Notes: a model not told the origin generated them from the sequence alone. Counted from the first letter of the stretch, positions 6,821 through 15,202 are shown. The stretch: DNA of 20,432 bases from CAG-698 sp964385755 (GCA_964385755.1 CAYLPZ010000028.1:1-20432), one strand, 5' to 3'. A program made the numbers and translations.

Positions 6821-7972
6821 TTATGCAAATAGAGTAAGTAGGATACCAGCAGCGATTGCGGAACCGATTACACCCGCAACGTTAGGTCCCATAGCATGCA
6901 TTAATAAGAAGTTTGATGGATCTTCTCTTTGACCTTCTTTTTGAACAACACGTGCAGCCATTGGAACAGCTGATACACCAGCAGCACCAATCATTGGATT
7001 AACTTTACCTTTAGTAAGAACACACATAAGTTTACCAAATAATACACCACATGCAGTAGCAAAACTAAATGCAATAACACCAAGTAAGATAATCTTTAAT
7101 GTTCCTAATTGTAAGAATGTAGTTCCATTTGCTGTTGCACCAACGCAAATACCAAGTAAAATTGTAACGATATATAATATTTTATCAGCAGCAGCATTTA
7201 CTAAGTTTGGAACAACACCTGATTCTTTAATTAAGTTACCAAGCATTAACATACCAACTAATGGTACACAGTCGGGAATTATTAATCCACAAACGATTGT
7301 AACTAAGATTGGGAAAATAATTTTTTCAGTCTTACTAACCTCTCTTAATTGCTCCATCTTAATTTTACGTTCTTTTTTAGTTGTTAATAAACGAATAATT
7401 GGAGGTTGAATAACTGGAACTAAGGCCATATATGAATATGCGGCAATTGAAATTGCTGGAAGCAAATCTTCTGCAAGTTTACTAGTAACTAGAATTGCAG
7501 TAGGACCATCTGCACCACCAATAATACCAATTGATGCAGCCTCATCAGCGTTGAATCCTAATAATAATGCACCAAAGAATGTTACAAAGATACCAATTTG
7601 TGCAGCAGCACCAAGTAACATACTTTTTGGATTTGCAATTAATGGTCCAAAGTCAGTTGTAGCACCAATTCCTAAGAAGATTAAGCAAGGATAAATTCCT
7701 TTCTTGACACCTATGTATAAAACACCAAGTAAACCAGTATACTCACCATTGCTAGCTTGTCCAAATACACCACTTAATGGAAGATTTGCAATTAACATAC
7801 CAAACGAAATTGGTAATAATAGATATGGTTCAACTTTTTTGAATACTGCAAGATATAATAGAAATACTGCTATTAATATCATTACAAAATTCATCCAACC
7901 ATCACCTTGGAAAAACTGAGCAATACCCGTATTTTTTCCAAATTCTTCAAATAATTTTAAAATGTCTCCCAT
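6821..7972 (-). CDS. oadB: Sodium-translocating decarboxylase, beta subunit
   Basis: The 383-residue membrane subunit that decarboxylates carboxybiotin and exports Na+. It belongs to the OadB/GcdB/MmdB family. Diagnostic segments are IANPKSMLLGAAAQIGIF (112-129) and IGGADGPTAI (151-160), whose D155 corresponds to the conserved Na+-pathway aspartate (D203 in the Klebsiella protein), and a C-terminal GPNVAGVIGSAIAAG helix. About nine to eleven hydrophobic segments are visible. The N-terminus is amphipathic and short, as in the family. It starts 5 nt after the biotin carrier stop; the ribosome binding site is weak (GGATAA in the carrier stop region), suggesting translational coupling. Oxaloacetate specificity comes from the alpha subunit in the same operon, as beta subunits of oxaloacetate, methylmalonyl-CoA and glutaconyl-CoA pumps look alike. 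Confidence 0.93.
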   Translation of the reverse strand: MGDILKLFEEFGKNTGIAQFFQGDGWMNFVMILIAVFLLYLAVFKKVEPYLLLPISFGMLIANLPLSGVFGQASNGEYTGLLGVLYIGVKKGIYPCLIFLGIGATTDFGPLIANPKSMLLGAAAQIGIFVTFFGALLLGFNADEAASIGIIGGADGPTAILVTSKLAEDLLPAISIAAYSYMALVPVIQPPIIRLLTTKKERKIKMEQLREVSKTEKIIFPILVTIVCGLIIPDCVPLVGMLMLGNLIKESGVVPNLVNAAADKILYIVTILLGICVGATANGTTFLQLGTLKIILLGVIAFSFATACGVLFGKLMCVLTKGKVNPMIGAAGVSAVPMAARVVQKEGQREDPSNFLLMHAMGPNVAGVIGSAIAAGILLTLFA

Positions 7973-7977
7973 AATTT

Positions 7978-8340
7978 TTATCCAATAACAACAATTGTTT
8001 CTTGATTATTTACTTGTTGTCCCTTTTCAATTAAAACTTGTTTAACCACACCATCAACAGGTGTAACAATATCATTTTCTAGCTTCATTGCTTCTAAAAC
8101 ACAAACAACTTGTCCTTTTTTAACTGCATCACCAACATTAACATTAACTTTAATAATGTTACCTTGCATAGGAGCTTTAATAACAGTTCCTTCACCAGAT
8201 GCTACTTGTGCAGGTTGTGCTTTTACTTCTTCTTTAACTTCTTTTTTTGCTTCTGGAGTAATTTGTTTTGCACTTTCAGAAACACTTTCTAATTCTACTT
8301 CATAAACTTTACCATTTACTTTAACTTTATAGATTTTCAT
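7978..8340 (-). CDS. Biotin carboxyl carrier protein of the decarboxylase
   Basis: A 120-residue separate biotin carrier that shuttles CO2 from the alpha to the beta subunit. Residues 1-20 form a short beta-type N-terminal segment, residues 24-50 a flexible linker rich in K, E, A and P, and residues 51-120 a lipoyl/biotinyl domain with the biotin site EAMKLEN, in which K86 is the biotinylated lysine. The conserved APMQG and GDxVKKGQ segments flank it. In many enterobacterial OadA proteins this domain is fused to the alpha subunit; here it is free, as in methylmalonyl-CoA decarboxylases (MmdC) and some Firmicute oxaloacetate decarboxylases. AAAGGAG lies before the ATG. The modifying enzyme BirA is encoded two genes downstream. 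Confidence 0.93.
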   Translation of the reverse strand: MKIYKVKVNGKVYEVELESVSESAKQITPEAKKEVKEEVKAQPAQVASGEGTVIKAPMQGNIIKVNVNVGDAVKKGQVVCVLEAMKLENDIVTPVDGVVKQVLIEKGQQVNNQETIVVIG

Positions 8341-8370
8341 AATATTCTCCTTTAATTATTTTTTAATGTT

Positions 8371-8733
8371 TTATCCTATTTGTCTAATTGAAACTAATCT
8401 AACATCTTCTTTAGTTTCATTTGCAAAATCAATTGTAGCAATTAATGCTGCTACCATCATATTATCATCTTTAATCTCAGTATTTTTCTTAACAGGAACT
8501 TGATTTGTAAAACTATTTTTATTTACTTCTTGCTTTACAACTTCTTTATTACCATTCTTTACAGAACCAAAAATAACTTGCATTAATTTTATTGCTGCAA
8601 TAATAATTGTAAGTACTAAGAATACGATTAGAATAGCAACAAGACAAATAATAAGTGCTTTAACAGCTCCTCCTTCTTCATTAAAGAAGTTCTCATTGTA
8701 TATTTCTAAAAATTTCAATGCCATGTTTGTCAT
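8371..8733 (-). CDS. oadG: Sodium pump decarboxylase, gamma (delta) subunit
   Basis: A 120-residue small assembly subunit. It has one membrane helix (about residues 22-50), a polar Lys/Asn-rich linker, and a conserved end reading NMMVAALIATIDFA...VRLVSIRQI, which resembles OadG/MmdD-type subunits that hold alpha and beta together. The open frame begins at a GTG at 8742, overlapping oadA, but AGGTGA is correctly placed for the ATG at 8733, one base after the oadA stop, so I use 8733. The acidic or histidine-rich metal tail of Klebsiella OadG is not evident. Family placement rests on context, topology and the C-terminal motif; sequence conservation in this family is low. Confidence 0.85.
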   Translation of the reverse strand: MTNMALKFLEIYNENFFNEEGGAVKALIICLVAILIVFLVLTIIIAAIKLMQVIFGSVKNGNKEVVKQEVNKNSFTNQVPVKKNTEIKDDNMMVAALIATIDFANETKEDVRLVSIRQIG

Positions 8734-8734
8734 A

Positions 8735-10123
8735 TTATTCACCTATTGTTAAGTTGATTTCAACAACTTCATTTTCTTCTTTTTTATATTTATTTGCTAA
8801 GAACTTCTCAGCAACATTTTCAAATAGTGCACAAGTAAGTACATCTTCATCACACTTGCATAAATCTTTGTACTTTTCACGATACATATCAAGTTGTGGT
8901 GGAATATCATCTGCAGGACGATGAGTAATTGGTTTTACTTCTTGTCCTTTAAATACTAAATCATATATTTCTTTCTCAACTGGAACTGGTTGCCTACCAT
9001 AATTACCTTTTAAGTACTCAATGATTTCTTTTGGACATAATTTATATCTTTCACCAGTAATTACATTCATAACAGCTTGTGTACCAACCATTTGTGAAAG
9101 TGGTGTTACTAATGGTGGATAACCCATATCACGACGAACACGTGGAACTTCTTCTAACACTTGTTCATATTTATCCATTGCATTTTGAGCTTTTAATTGA
9201 CTCATTAAATTAGAAAGCATTCCACCAGGTACTTGGAATTTTAAAATTCCAGGATTAACAGTTAATGCTTTTGGATTTAAAACACCTGCTTCAAGATATC
9301 TATCTTTTACCTTTGTTAATTTATCAGCAGCCTTCTTTAATAAATCAATATTTAGGCCAGGATCAGCTTCAGATCCTTTTAATGCATAACATAATGATTC
9401 AGTAGAAGGTTGACTTGTACCACCTGATAATGGTGATAAAGCTGTATCAACAATATCAACTCCTGCTGCAATTGCATTCATGTATGTCATCTCACATACA
9501 CCTGCTGTACAATGTGAGTGAAGTTCAATTGGAAGTTTTGTATTAGCTTTTAATTGACTAATTAATTCATATGCATCTTGTGGAAGTAATACGCCAGCCA
9601 TATCTTTAATACATAATGAATCAGCACCCATTTTTTCTATTTCTTTTGCAAGATTTACATAATATTCAACAGTATGAACTGGACTTGTAGTGTAACTTAA
9701 AGCTATTTGACAATGTCCACCATATTTTTTAGTACTATCTACTGCACATTTTAAGTTACGAATATCGTTTAATGCATCGAAAATACGAATGATATCAATA
9801 CCATTTTCTAAAGATTTTTTAACAAATAAATCTACAACATCATCTGCATAATGTTTATAACCAAGGATATTTTGACCACGGAATAACATTTGAAGTTTTG
9901 TTTTTTTACAAACTTTTCTAATTGCTCTTAATCTCTCCCATGGATCCTCATTTAGGAAACGAATACATGAATCAAAAGTAGCACCACCCCATACTTCTAG
10001 TGCATAGTAACCTGCATTATCTAGTTCTTGTACTACACTTAATAATTCTTCAGTATTCATACGAGTTGCGAATAAAGATTGATGTCCATCACGCAAACAA
10101 GTATCAACAATTTTAACGCCCAT
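8735..10123 (-). CDS. oadA: Oxaloacetate decarboxylase alpha subunit (carboxyltransferase)
   Basis: A 462-residue cytoplasmic carboxyltransferase that moves the carboxyl group of oxaloacetate to biotin, releasing pyruvate. The TIM-barrel begins DTCLRDGHQSLFATR (residues 7-21, metal ligand D12), continues with GGATFD (46-51), the lysine K173 in CIKDMAG that is carbamylated in relatives, and LHSHCT with metal ligands H202 and H204. The pyruvate carboxylase-like C-terminal domain contains VPGGM and the QMVGTQAV segment. It stops before any biotin domain, which explains the separate carrier two genes on. Pyruvate carboxylase subunit B shares this fold, but the adjacent gamma, carrier and beta genes argue for the Na+ pump. 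It is the first gene of the operon; the start at 10123 has AAAGGAGA upstream. Confidence 0.93.
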   Translation of the reverse strand: MGVKIVDTCLRDGHQSLFATRMNTEELLSVVQELDNAGYYALEVWGGATFDSCIRFLNEDPWERLRAIRKVCKKTKLQMLFRGQNILGYKHYADDVVDLFVKKSLENGIDIIRIFDALNDIRNLKCAVDSTKKYGGHCQIALSYTTSPVHTVEYYVNLAKEIEKMGADSLCIKDMAGVLLPQDAYELISQLKANTKLPIELHSHCTAGVCEMTYMNAIAAGVDIVDTALSPLSGGTSQPSTESLCYALKGSEADPGLNIDLLKKAADKLTKVKDRYLEAGVLNPKALTVNPGILKFQVPGGMLSNLMSQLKAQNAMDKYEQVLEEVPRVRRDMGYPPLVTPLSQMVGTQAVMNVITGERYKLCPKEIIEYLKGNYGRQPVPVEKEIYDLVFKGQEVKPITHRPADDIPPQLDMYREKYKDLCKCDEDVLTCALFENVAEKFLANKYKKEENEVVEINLTIGE

Positions 10124-10220
10124 TTTTGTCTCCTTTCACTTTGTAATATATGTTTTTTTGTTACATTATAACCATTTTTTTATGAGCAAATCTTAATCAA
10201 TCGAAATTACCCATATTATA

Positions 10221-10249
10221 ATTTTAGCATATTCTACCGATAAAATCAA
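10221..10249 (-). promoter_or_regulatory. Promoter of the oad operon
   Basis: On the minus strand TTGATT (10244-10249) and TAAAAT (10221-10226) are exactly 17 bp apart, and the -10 is preceded by TGC (extended -10). The transcript would start near 10214, giving a leader of about 90 nt before oadA. A second TATAAT further downstream on the same strand (near 10165) lacks a good -35. Confidence 0.7.
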
Positions 10250-10256
10250 GGATATA

Positions 10257-10285
10257 TAAAAAGAAGACCATTTCTAATCTTCTTT
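10257..10285 (-). terminator. Terminator of the ybaK-ABC operon
   Basis: AAAGAAGA (10260-10267) pairs with TCTTCTTT (10278-10285) around a 10-nt loop, and on the minus strand the stem runs into a U-run. It stands just beyond the stop of the second ABC gene and upstream of the oad promoter. Confidence 0.7.
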
Positions 10286-10286
10286 A

Positions 10287-12077
10287 TTAGTTTTTCTTTT
10301 TATAAAGTTGTCCTTGAGAAGTAAACATCTCATAATATTTTCCTTTTTTTTGCATTAATTCTTTGTGAGTTCCTTCTTCTATTATCTTTCCATACTCAAT
10401 AAGAATTATTCTATCAGCATCGACAACAGTTGAAAGTCTGTGAGCAATTAATATTATCGCTTTATTTGGGCTTTTTTCCATTATTAATTTATTAATATTA
10501 TACTCAGCTAATGGATCTAATGCACTAGTTGGTTCATCAAGAACATATATTTCTGCGTTTGAAGCAAATACTCTTGCTAAAGCTAATCTTTGTAGTTCTC
10601 CTCCGGAAAACTCTGCTCCATCTTTTCTAAACTCTTTAGTACACATCGTATTAATGCCTTGTGGGAGTGCTATTATACGCTCTTTCATATTAACATATTC
10701 AAGGGCTTTATAAATTATCTCTTCATCTTCTTTTGAAGATACTTTTCGCATCAATATATTCTCGCCAATTGTTACACCATATATTCTATAGTCTTGAAAA
10801 AGAATTGAATATTTACGTCTAATTACATCCTCTTTAACTTCTTTGATATCTACGTCATTGTAGTAAATAGCTCCACTAGTAGGATTATAAAACTTTAATA
10901 ATAATTTAATTAATGTAGTTTTACCTGCTCCATTTAAGCCAACAATGGCGATTTTTTCATTTTTATTAAGTGTTAAATTAATGTTTTCAAGTGCATTAAC
11001 ATCACAATTTGGATAATTAAATGTCAAATTCTTAACTTCTATTTTATTAAATTTATTTGGTAAATCTAATGTTCCCACTGTTTCAAGTTTTGGCTTGTAG
11101 TTCATATAATCTAAAAAGAAATCAATATATAAAGCATTTAGTTTAATTTTATTAATAAATATAGCCATTTGGTAAAGTGTATTACTAAATTGTTTAGTTG
11201 CTGAAACCATTTCTGAAAAAATATCTAGAGATAGTCCTTTAAAAAGTAAATAAATTAAATAAACATATACTCCACCCATTTCAAAAACACTATTAACAAT
11301 AATAGATAAACCATTTAAATAAACATTTTTTCCGTGAGTATTTCGATAACTTTTTTCAATATTCTTTTTTGCATCATAACATTTTTCAATTAATAATTCA
11401 CTAATTGGTGTTGATTTAATCTCTTGTGCAAATCTTTCTTGATAAAACGTACGCTTAACGTAACCATACATTCTTCTATCTGTCTCAGTTTCTACATCAT
11501 GCTTATGAGAATTAATGTTAATAAAATTTCCAATTATTACTCTTATTATGATTGAGATAATAATTATAAGCAGAATAACATAATTTTCTACTACAATTAT
11601 TGCTCCCAAAGCAATTGTTGTAACAAGTGTAGAAATAAAACCAGTAATGTCATCATATACTTTCAGTCCTCTTTGTACACCATCACGCATAGCTCGTGAG
11701 TACATATCATAAAACTGTGGATTATCGAACGATTCATAATCAATAGTTGCTGTTTTTTTGAACATTAAATTGCGCATTTTATGTGCAAATATTAAGCGAT
11801 ATTTTCCTTTTATATATGAGATATAAACCAATGAGTAACTTAAACAAAATATAATGATTAAAATATAAACTGCGATAACAAGGATTATTTTTTTAATATT
11901 TGTATCATTTTGATTAACTAAACTTGTTACAATATTTACTATTACTTTTACAATATATACATTAGCCACAGCATGAATTGTTTGAGCAATAATATGAAAA
12001 AGTGTAAATAAAGCGTAGAAAGGACAAATAGTAATTACATATTTTAAAACAAGAATATTCTTTTTTAGATCTTTCAT
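10287..12077 (-). CDS. ABC exporter half-transporter B (membrane domain plus ATPase)
   Basis: A 596-residue half transporter. About six membrane helices lie in residues 10-310, followed by an ATPase with Walker A GLNGAGKTT (380-388), Q-loop Q428, signature FSGGELQ (490-496), Walker B YVLDEP with catalytic E515, and switch histidine H546. It has type IV exporter architecture without a peptidase domain. The segment IDYESFDNPQFYDMYSRAM (from residue 112) matches the IDYEFYHNANFLDNYTRAL segment of the neighbour, so the two are paralogues that probably form a heterodimer. The signature has E in place of the usual Q (SGGE), a tolerated variant. AGGAGGA precedes the ATG, and only 2 nt separate it from the first half. 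The exported compound (drug, lipid or peptide) cannot be read from the sequence. Confidence 0.88.
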   Translation of the reverse strand: MKDLKKNILVLKYVITICPFYALFTLFHIIAQTIHAVANVYIVKVIVNIVTSLVNQNDTNIKKIILVIAVYILIIIFCLSYSLVYISYIKGKYRLIFAHKMRNLMFKKTATIDYESFDNPQFYDMYSRAMRDGVQRGLKVYDDITGFISTLVTTIALGAIIVVENYVILLIIIISIIIRVIIGNFININSHKHDVETETDRRMYGYVKRTFYQERFAQEIKSTPISELLIEKCYDAKKNIEKSYRNTHGKNVYLNGLSIIVNSVFEMGGVYVYLIYLLFKGLSLDIFSEMVSATKQFSNTLYQMAIFINKIKLNALYIDFFLDYMNYKPKLETVGTLDLPNKFNKIEVKNLTFNYPNCDVNALENINLTLNKNEKIAIVGLNGAGKTTLIKLLLKFYNPTSGAIYYNDVDIKEVKEDVIRRKYSILFQDYRIYGVTIGENILMRKVSSKEDEEIIYKALEYVNMKERIIALPQGINTMCTKEFRKDGAEFSGGELQRLALARVFASNAEIYVLDEPTSALDPLAEYNINKLIMEKSPNKAIILIAHRLSTVVDADRIILIEYGKIIEEGTHKELMQKKGKYYEMFTSQGQLYKKKN

Positions 12078-12079
12078 GT

Positions 12080-13861
12080 CTATTCCTCCTCTAAATATTT
12101 CTCTGCCTGAGAAATAAACATTTCTTTATATTTTCCATTTTTAAGTCCCATAAGTTCTTTATGTGTGCCTTGTTCTACTATTTTTCCATGCTCAAATAAA
12201 AATATTTTATCACAATTTACTGTTGCTGAAAGGCGGTGGGAAATAAACAAAAGTGTTTTCCCTTCACCCATTTCTAACATATTTTTATACATCTTTGTTT
12301 CAGCTATTGGATCAAGTTTACTAGATGGTTCGTCAAGTAAAAGAATATCATAATTTTGTGCATAACCTCTTGCTACTGCCATTTTTTGCATTTGTCCACC
12401 AGAAAAAATTGCTCCTTCTTTAGCAAATTCTCTAGTTACAAGTGTATCTATTCCGTGTGGTAGTGTCATGATATAGTCATATATGTCCGCAAACTTTAAA
12501 GCTTCTATAACAATTTTTCTATCTTCTTCTGTTTCTAATTTTCTTAGTAATACATTCTCACCGATAGTAACACTATATACTTCTGGATTTTGGAAGACAG
12601 CTCCAACCTTTTTTCGTAACTTTTTAGGATCTAATTCTACATATGGTGTTTTATTATAATTTATGGATCCTTCGTTTACATCATATAGTCTTAAAAGTAG
12701 TCGCACTAAAGTGGTCTTTCCAGCTCCGTTTGTTCCAACAATAGCAATTTTATCACCTTTATTTATTTTAAAAGAAACATTATCAATTGTATTATGGCCT
12801 TTTTCATAAGAAAAAGATATATTATTGACTTCTAAACACTCTAATTTTTCATCAACATCTTTTCCACCTTTTGATTCGATATTTGAGTCCATCTCTAAAA
12901 TCTCAAAAGATACTCTTGCTTCTAAAGCATTAATTTGAATATTTGTTAACACTGATATAAGTTCCACAATACAATTAGTTATCGTTAATGCCGCAACAGT
13001 AAGTGAGCTTAATTTCGCAATATCTTTTGTATTTACAACGCTTATGGCAACAAAAAGTAAAATAATCGGATAAATACTAGACATTAGTATTGATCCAATA
13101 ATATCATATACAGTTTTTTTTCTAGTATATTTATTATAAACTCCTATTCTCTTTTGAGTTAAATCCCTATGTTCATCAAGCATTACATCAGTTATATTTG
13201 TAGTTTTCATATCGGGTATTGCATCTTTAACATAAAATACTCTTGTAATTGACCATTCAAGTCTTGCAAAAGGTCTATCATCTGTCATTTTATTAAATGC
13301 AAGTATTCCACATTTCTTTCTTATGAACATATATAATATAGAAACAAATATTGCATATAAAACAGCAATCCAACTTATCGTAAAAATAATAGCAAGTATT
13401 GATAAGCTTGATATTAATAAATGAATGGCATTCATTTGTTCATTTGCTACTTCATAAATCATATCAGCACCACCATCAAGTGCTCTTGTATAATTATCTA
13501 AGAAGTTTGCATTATGATAAAACTCATAATCAATTTTTTGCAATTTTCGAAAAAGAATTGTTTGAAATTCCAATGAAAATTGAGATTTAATAAAATTCTT
13601 TAAATATGTAATTACTTGTTGTATTATTGAAATAACTATAATTATTATTGTATTTAATAATACTATATCAATTAATTCTCTATACTCTTTACCTTTAATA
13701 AACCCATCTACTATTTTATCAACTATATTTATTGGAATAAGATGAAACAAAACAAGGTCAATTATACTTATTATCGATAAAAATAAATAACTTGGTTTCT
13801 TCTTGATTAATAATGATAAACACTTAAATGAGTATTTTAAGTTTTTTAATTTTATTTCCAT
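12080..13861 (-). CDS. ABC exporter half-transporter A (membrane domain plus ATPase)
   Basis: A 593-residue half transporter paralogous to its downstream neighbour. Membrane helices fill about residues 20-310. The ATPase has Walker A GTNGAGKTT (376-384), Q-loop Q424, signature FSGGQ (486-490), Walker B LLLDEP with E511, D-loop SSKLDP and switch histidine H542. In many heterodimeric exporters one half has lost the catalytic glutamate; here both halves keep it, so either two active sites or a pair of homodimers is possible. Its ATG overlaps the stop of the ybaK-type gene by one base (TAATG), with only a distant GGAG, which points to translational coupling. It is probably inserted in the cytoplasmic membrane as an efflux or lipid/peptide exporter; the substrate is unknown. 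Confidence 0.88.
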   Translation of the reverse strand: MEIKLKNLKYSFKCLSLLIKKKPSYLFLSIISIIDLVLFHLIPINIVDKIVDGFIKGKEYRELIDIVLLNTIIIIVISIIQQVITYLKNFIKSQFSLEFQTILFRKLQKIDYEFYHNANFLDNYTRALDGGADMIYEVANEQMNAIHLLISSLSILAIIFTISWIAVLYAIFVSILYMFIRKKCGILAFNKMTDDRPFARLEWSITRVFYVKDAIPDMKTTNITDVMLDEHRDLTQKRIGVYNKYTRKKTVYDIIGSILMSSIYPIILLFVAISVVNTKDIAKLSSLTVAALTITNCIVELISVLTNIQINALEARVSFEILEMDSNIESKGGKDVDEKLECLEVNNISFSYEKGHNTIDNVSFKINKGDKIAIVGTNGAGKTTLVRLLLRLYDVNEGSINYNKTPYVELDPKKLRKKVGAVFQNPEVYSVTIGENVLLRKLETEEDRKIVIEALKFADIYDYIMTLPHGIDTLVTREFAKEGAIFSGGQMQKMAVARGYAQNYDILLLDEPSSKLDPIAETKMYKNMLEMGEGKTLLFISHRLSATVNCDKIFLFEHGKIVEQGTHKELMGLKNGKYKEMFISQAEKYLEEE

Positions 13862-14331
13862 TATTCTACTATATCTCCATCGGTAATTCTTATAATCTGT
13901 TGTAAATCACCATAACTCATTTCCACCTGCAAACCAATTTTTCCACCACTAAAAATAATGGTGTCTAAGGTAAGAGCACTACTGTCAATTACTGTAGGAA
14001 AATACTTTTTCATTCCTATTGGTGAACAGCCACCATGAACATAACCAGTTAGAGGTAACAAATCCTTTTGACAAATTAGTTCAACGTTTTTCTCACCAAC
14101 TATTTTTGCAGCTTTTTTAAGATCTAATTCTTTATTTACCGGTACAACAAAGACATAATTTTTCTTAGATTTACTAGTTAAAACTAAGGTTTTGAAGACT
14201 TTTTCGACACTTTCTCCGATCATTTTTGCTACTTCACAACCGCTATATGCTTTATCACTATTATAATTATGTGTTACATATTTTATTTTACTTTTATCAA
14301 GTATTCTAATAACATTTGTTTTTTCTTGCAT
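13861..14331 (-). CDS. ybaK: YbaK/EbsC-type Cys-tRNA(Pro) deacylase
   Basis: A 156-residue cytoplasmic editing enzyme that hydrolyses mischarged Cys-tRNA(Pro), correcting prolyl-tRNA synthetase errors. Length and pattern fit the YbaK/EbsC group (TIGR00011 type): the early KAYSGCEVA segment, VFKTLV with K47 (the catalytic lysine position of the family), a VVPVNKELDLKKAA strand-helix, and the glycine-rich loop GYVHGGCSPIG (96-106) that positions the substrate. The start has a good GAGGAAGAG site upstream. It is the first gene of an operon with two ABC half transporters, whose first ATG overlaps its stop. That pairing has no obvious functional link and may simply reflect shared expression. Related INS-domain deacylases with other specificities cannot be fully excluded. 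Confidence 0.88.
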   Translation of the reverse strand: MQEKTNVIRILDKSKIKYVTHNYNSDKAYSGCEVAKMIGESVEKVFKTLVLTSKSKKNYVFVVPVNKELDLKKAAKIVGEKNVELICQKDLLPLTGYVHGGCSPIGMKKYFPTVIDSSALTLDTIIFSGGKIGLQVEMSYGDLQQIIRITDGDIVE

Positions 14332-14383
14332 TTATAACTCTTCCTCTTTTAATTTATATATATTATTATACATTATTTTATAT

Positions 14384-14420
14384 AAAAAAGAAAAACTATT
14401 CTAAAAAACTAGAATAGTTT
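14384..14420 (-). terminator. Terminator of the zinc-ribbon membrane protein gene
   Basis: AAACTATTCT (14393-14402) pairs perfectly with AGAATAGTTT (14411-14420) around an 8-nt loop. On the minus strand it is followed by a T-rich run (A tract 14384-14396). It stands 11 nt beyond the stop codon. Confidence 0.85.
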
Positions 14421-14431
14421 CATAACTTGTA

Positions 14432-15088
14432 TTATTTTAATTTGTAGCCACATTTACCACAGTATCTAGTTTCACCATCCGTAATTTCATCACCACAGTT
14501 TGGGCAGTAATTCTTATGGCCATGATAAATGTCATTACAATCAGAATTCATTTCTTCTACGGCTCTACCACACTTTGGACAATATAGAAGTCCTTCCGCA
14601 ATCTTATTTCCACAGTTATCACAAATTAAATTACATGATTCATTAAACGCACTATTATTAATTCTCTTTAAATCTGGATATGCATATTTCCCTTTGACAA
14701 AGATTGGAATGCTTTGACCAACAGTAAACATATCAAGGTATTTTATTGATAAATTCGTTTCACAAAGTGCTTCTTCTCCTTTTTCATCGCGATATTTAAA
14801 TATTAGCAAACAATAAGTTCCATTTTTTGAAAATCCTCTTGTGCATGTTTTTATAGTTCCATTACTATTTTTCCCATTCTTAGTTACAATCATTACTCTT
14901 ATTGATGGAATAATAAAACCAAATATGAATACAGAAATAAAAATTGCAAAAAAAGGAATAAATATCAGTGACATTGGAAAAGGAACAGACACTGTAGAAA
15001 TATTAAACACAAAAAAACCTAAAAAAGCTAAAAAGAATAATCCAAAAATTAATAAAACCAAATTACCATACATTCTATATTTTTTCAT
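14432..15088 (-). CDS. Two-helix membrane protein with two C-terminal zinc ribbons
   Basis: A 218-residue protein not assigned to a named function. Two hydrophobic segments (about residues 8-30 and 38-66) are followed by a soluble beta-rich region (70-145), with KNSNGTIKTC and VGQSIPIFVKG segments reminiscent of DUF3592-type domains. Two zinc ribbons then follow: C156/C159 with C170/C173, and C195/C198 with C210/C213, all in CxxCG form. The ribbons should be cytoplasmic or at least membrane-adjacent and may bind other proteins or nucleic acid. It is a single-gene unit with its own promoter and terminator, and a perfect palindrome lies in its leader. A GAGG site lies about ten bases before the ATG. 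The resemblance to DUF3592 is from memory. Confidence 0.65.
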   Translation of the reverse strand: MKKYRMYGNLVLLIFGLFFLAFLGFFVFNISTVSVPFPMSLIFIPFFAIFISVFIFGFIIPSIRVMIVTKNGKNSNGTIKTCTRGFSKNGTYCLLIFKYRDEKGEEALCETNLSIKYLDMFTVGQSIPIFVKGKYAYPDLKRINNSAFNESCNLICDNCGNKIAEGLLYCPKCGRAVEEMNSDCNDIYHGHKNYCPNCGDEITDGETRYCGKCGYKLK

Positions 15089-15128
15089 CTAACAAAAACC
15101 TCATTTTTATTATATTTACACAATATTT

Positions 15129-15148
15129 TCTTTTATTATAATAAAAGA
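15129..15148. promoter_or_regulatory. Perfect 20-bp palindrome just after the promoter
   Basis: TCTTTTATTA is followed at once by its exact reverse complement TAATAAAAGA. It lies 8 bp downstream of the -10 box, at about +2 to +21 of the predicted transcript of the zinc-ribbon gene. Position and symmetry fit an operator for a dimeric repressor; a 5' hairpin is an alternative. Confidence 0.5.
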
Positions 15149-15156
15149 TTTATTAA

Positions 15157-15185
15157 ATTATACCAATAAATTCCATAAAAATCAA
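15157..15185 (-). promoter_or_regulatory. Promoter of the zinc-ribbon membrane protein gene
   Basis: On the minus strand TTGATT (15180-15185), a 17-bp spacer and TATAAT (15157-15162) preceded by TGG form a near-consensus extended promoter. The leader to the ATG at 15088 is about 60 nt. Confidence 0.75.
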
Positions 15186-15202
15186 TATTCATTTTCTTAA
15201 CA

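Noticed and set aside
8734..8742. GTG start of oadG overlapping oadA
   Set aside because: The AGGTGA site overlaps this codon and is correctly spaced for the ATG at 8733.
8735..10123. Pyruvate carboxylase subunit B
   Set aside because: The biotin carboxylase partner is absent, and the gene is followed by gamma, biotin carrier and beta subunit genes of a Na+ pump.
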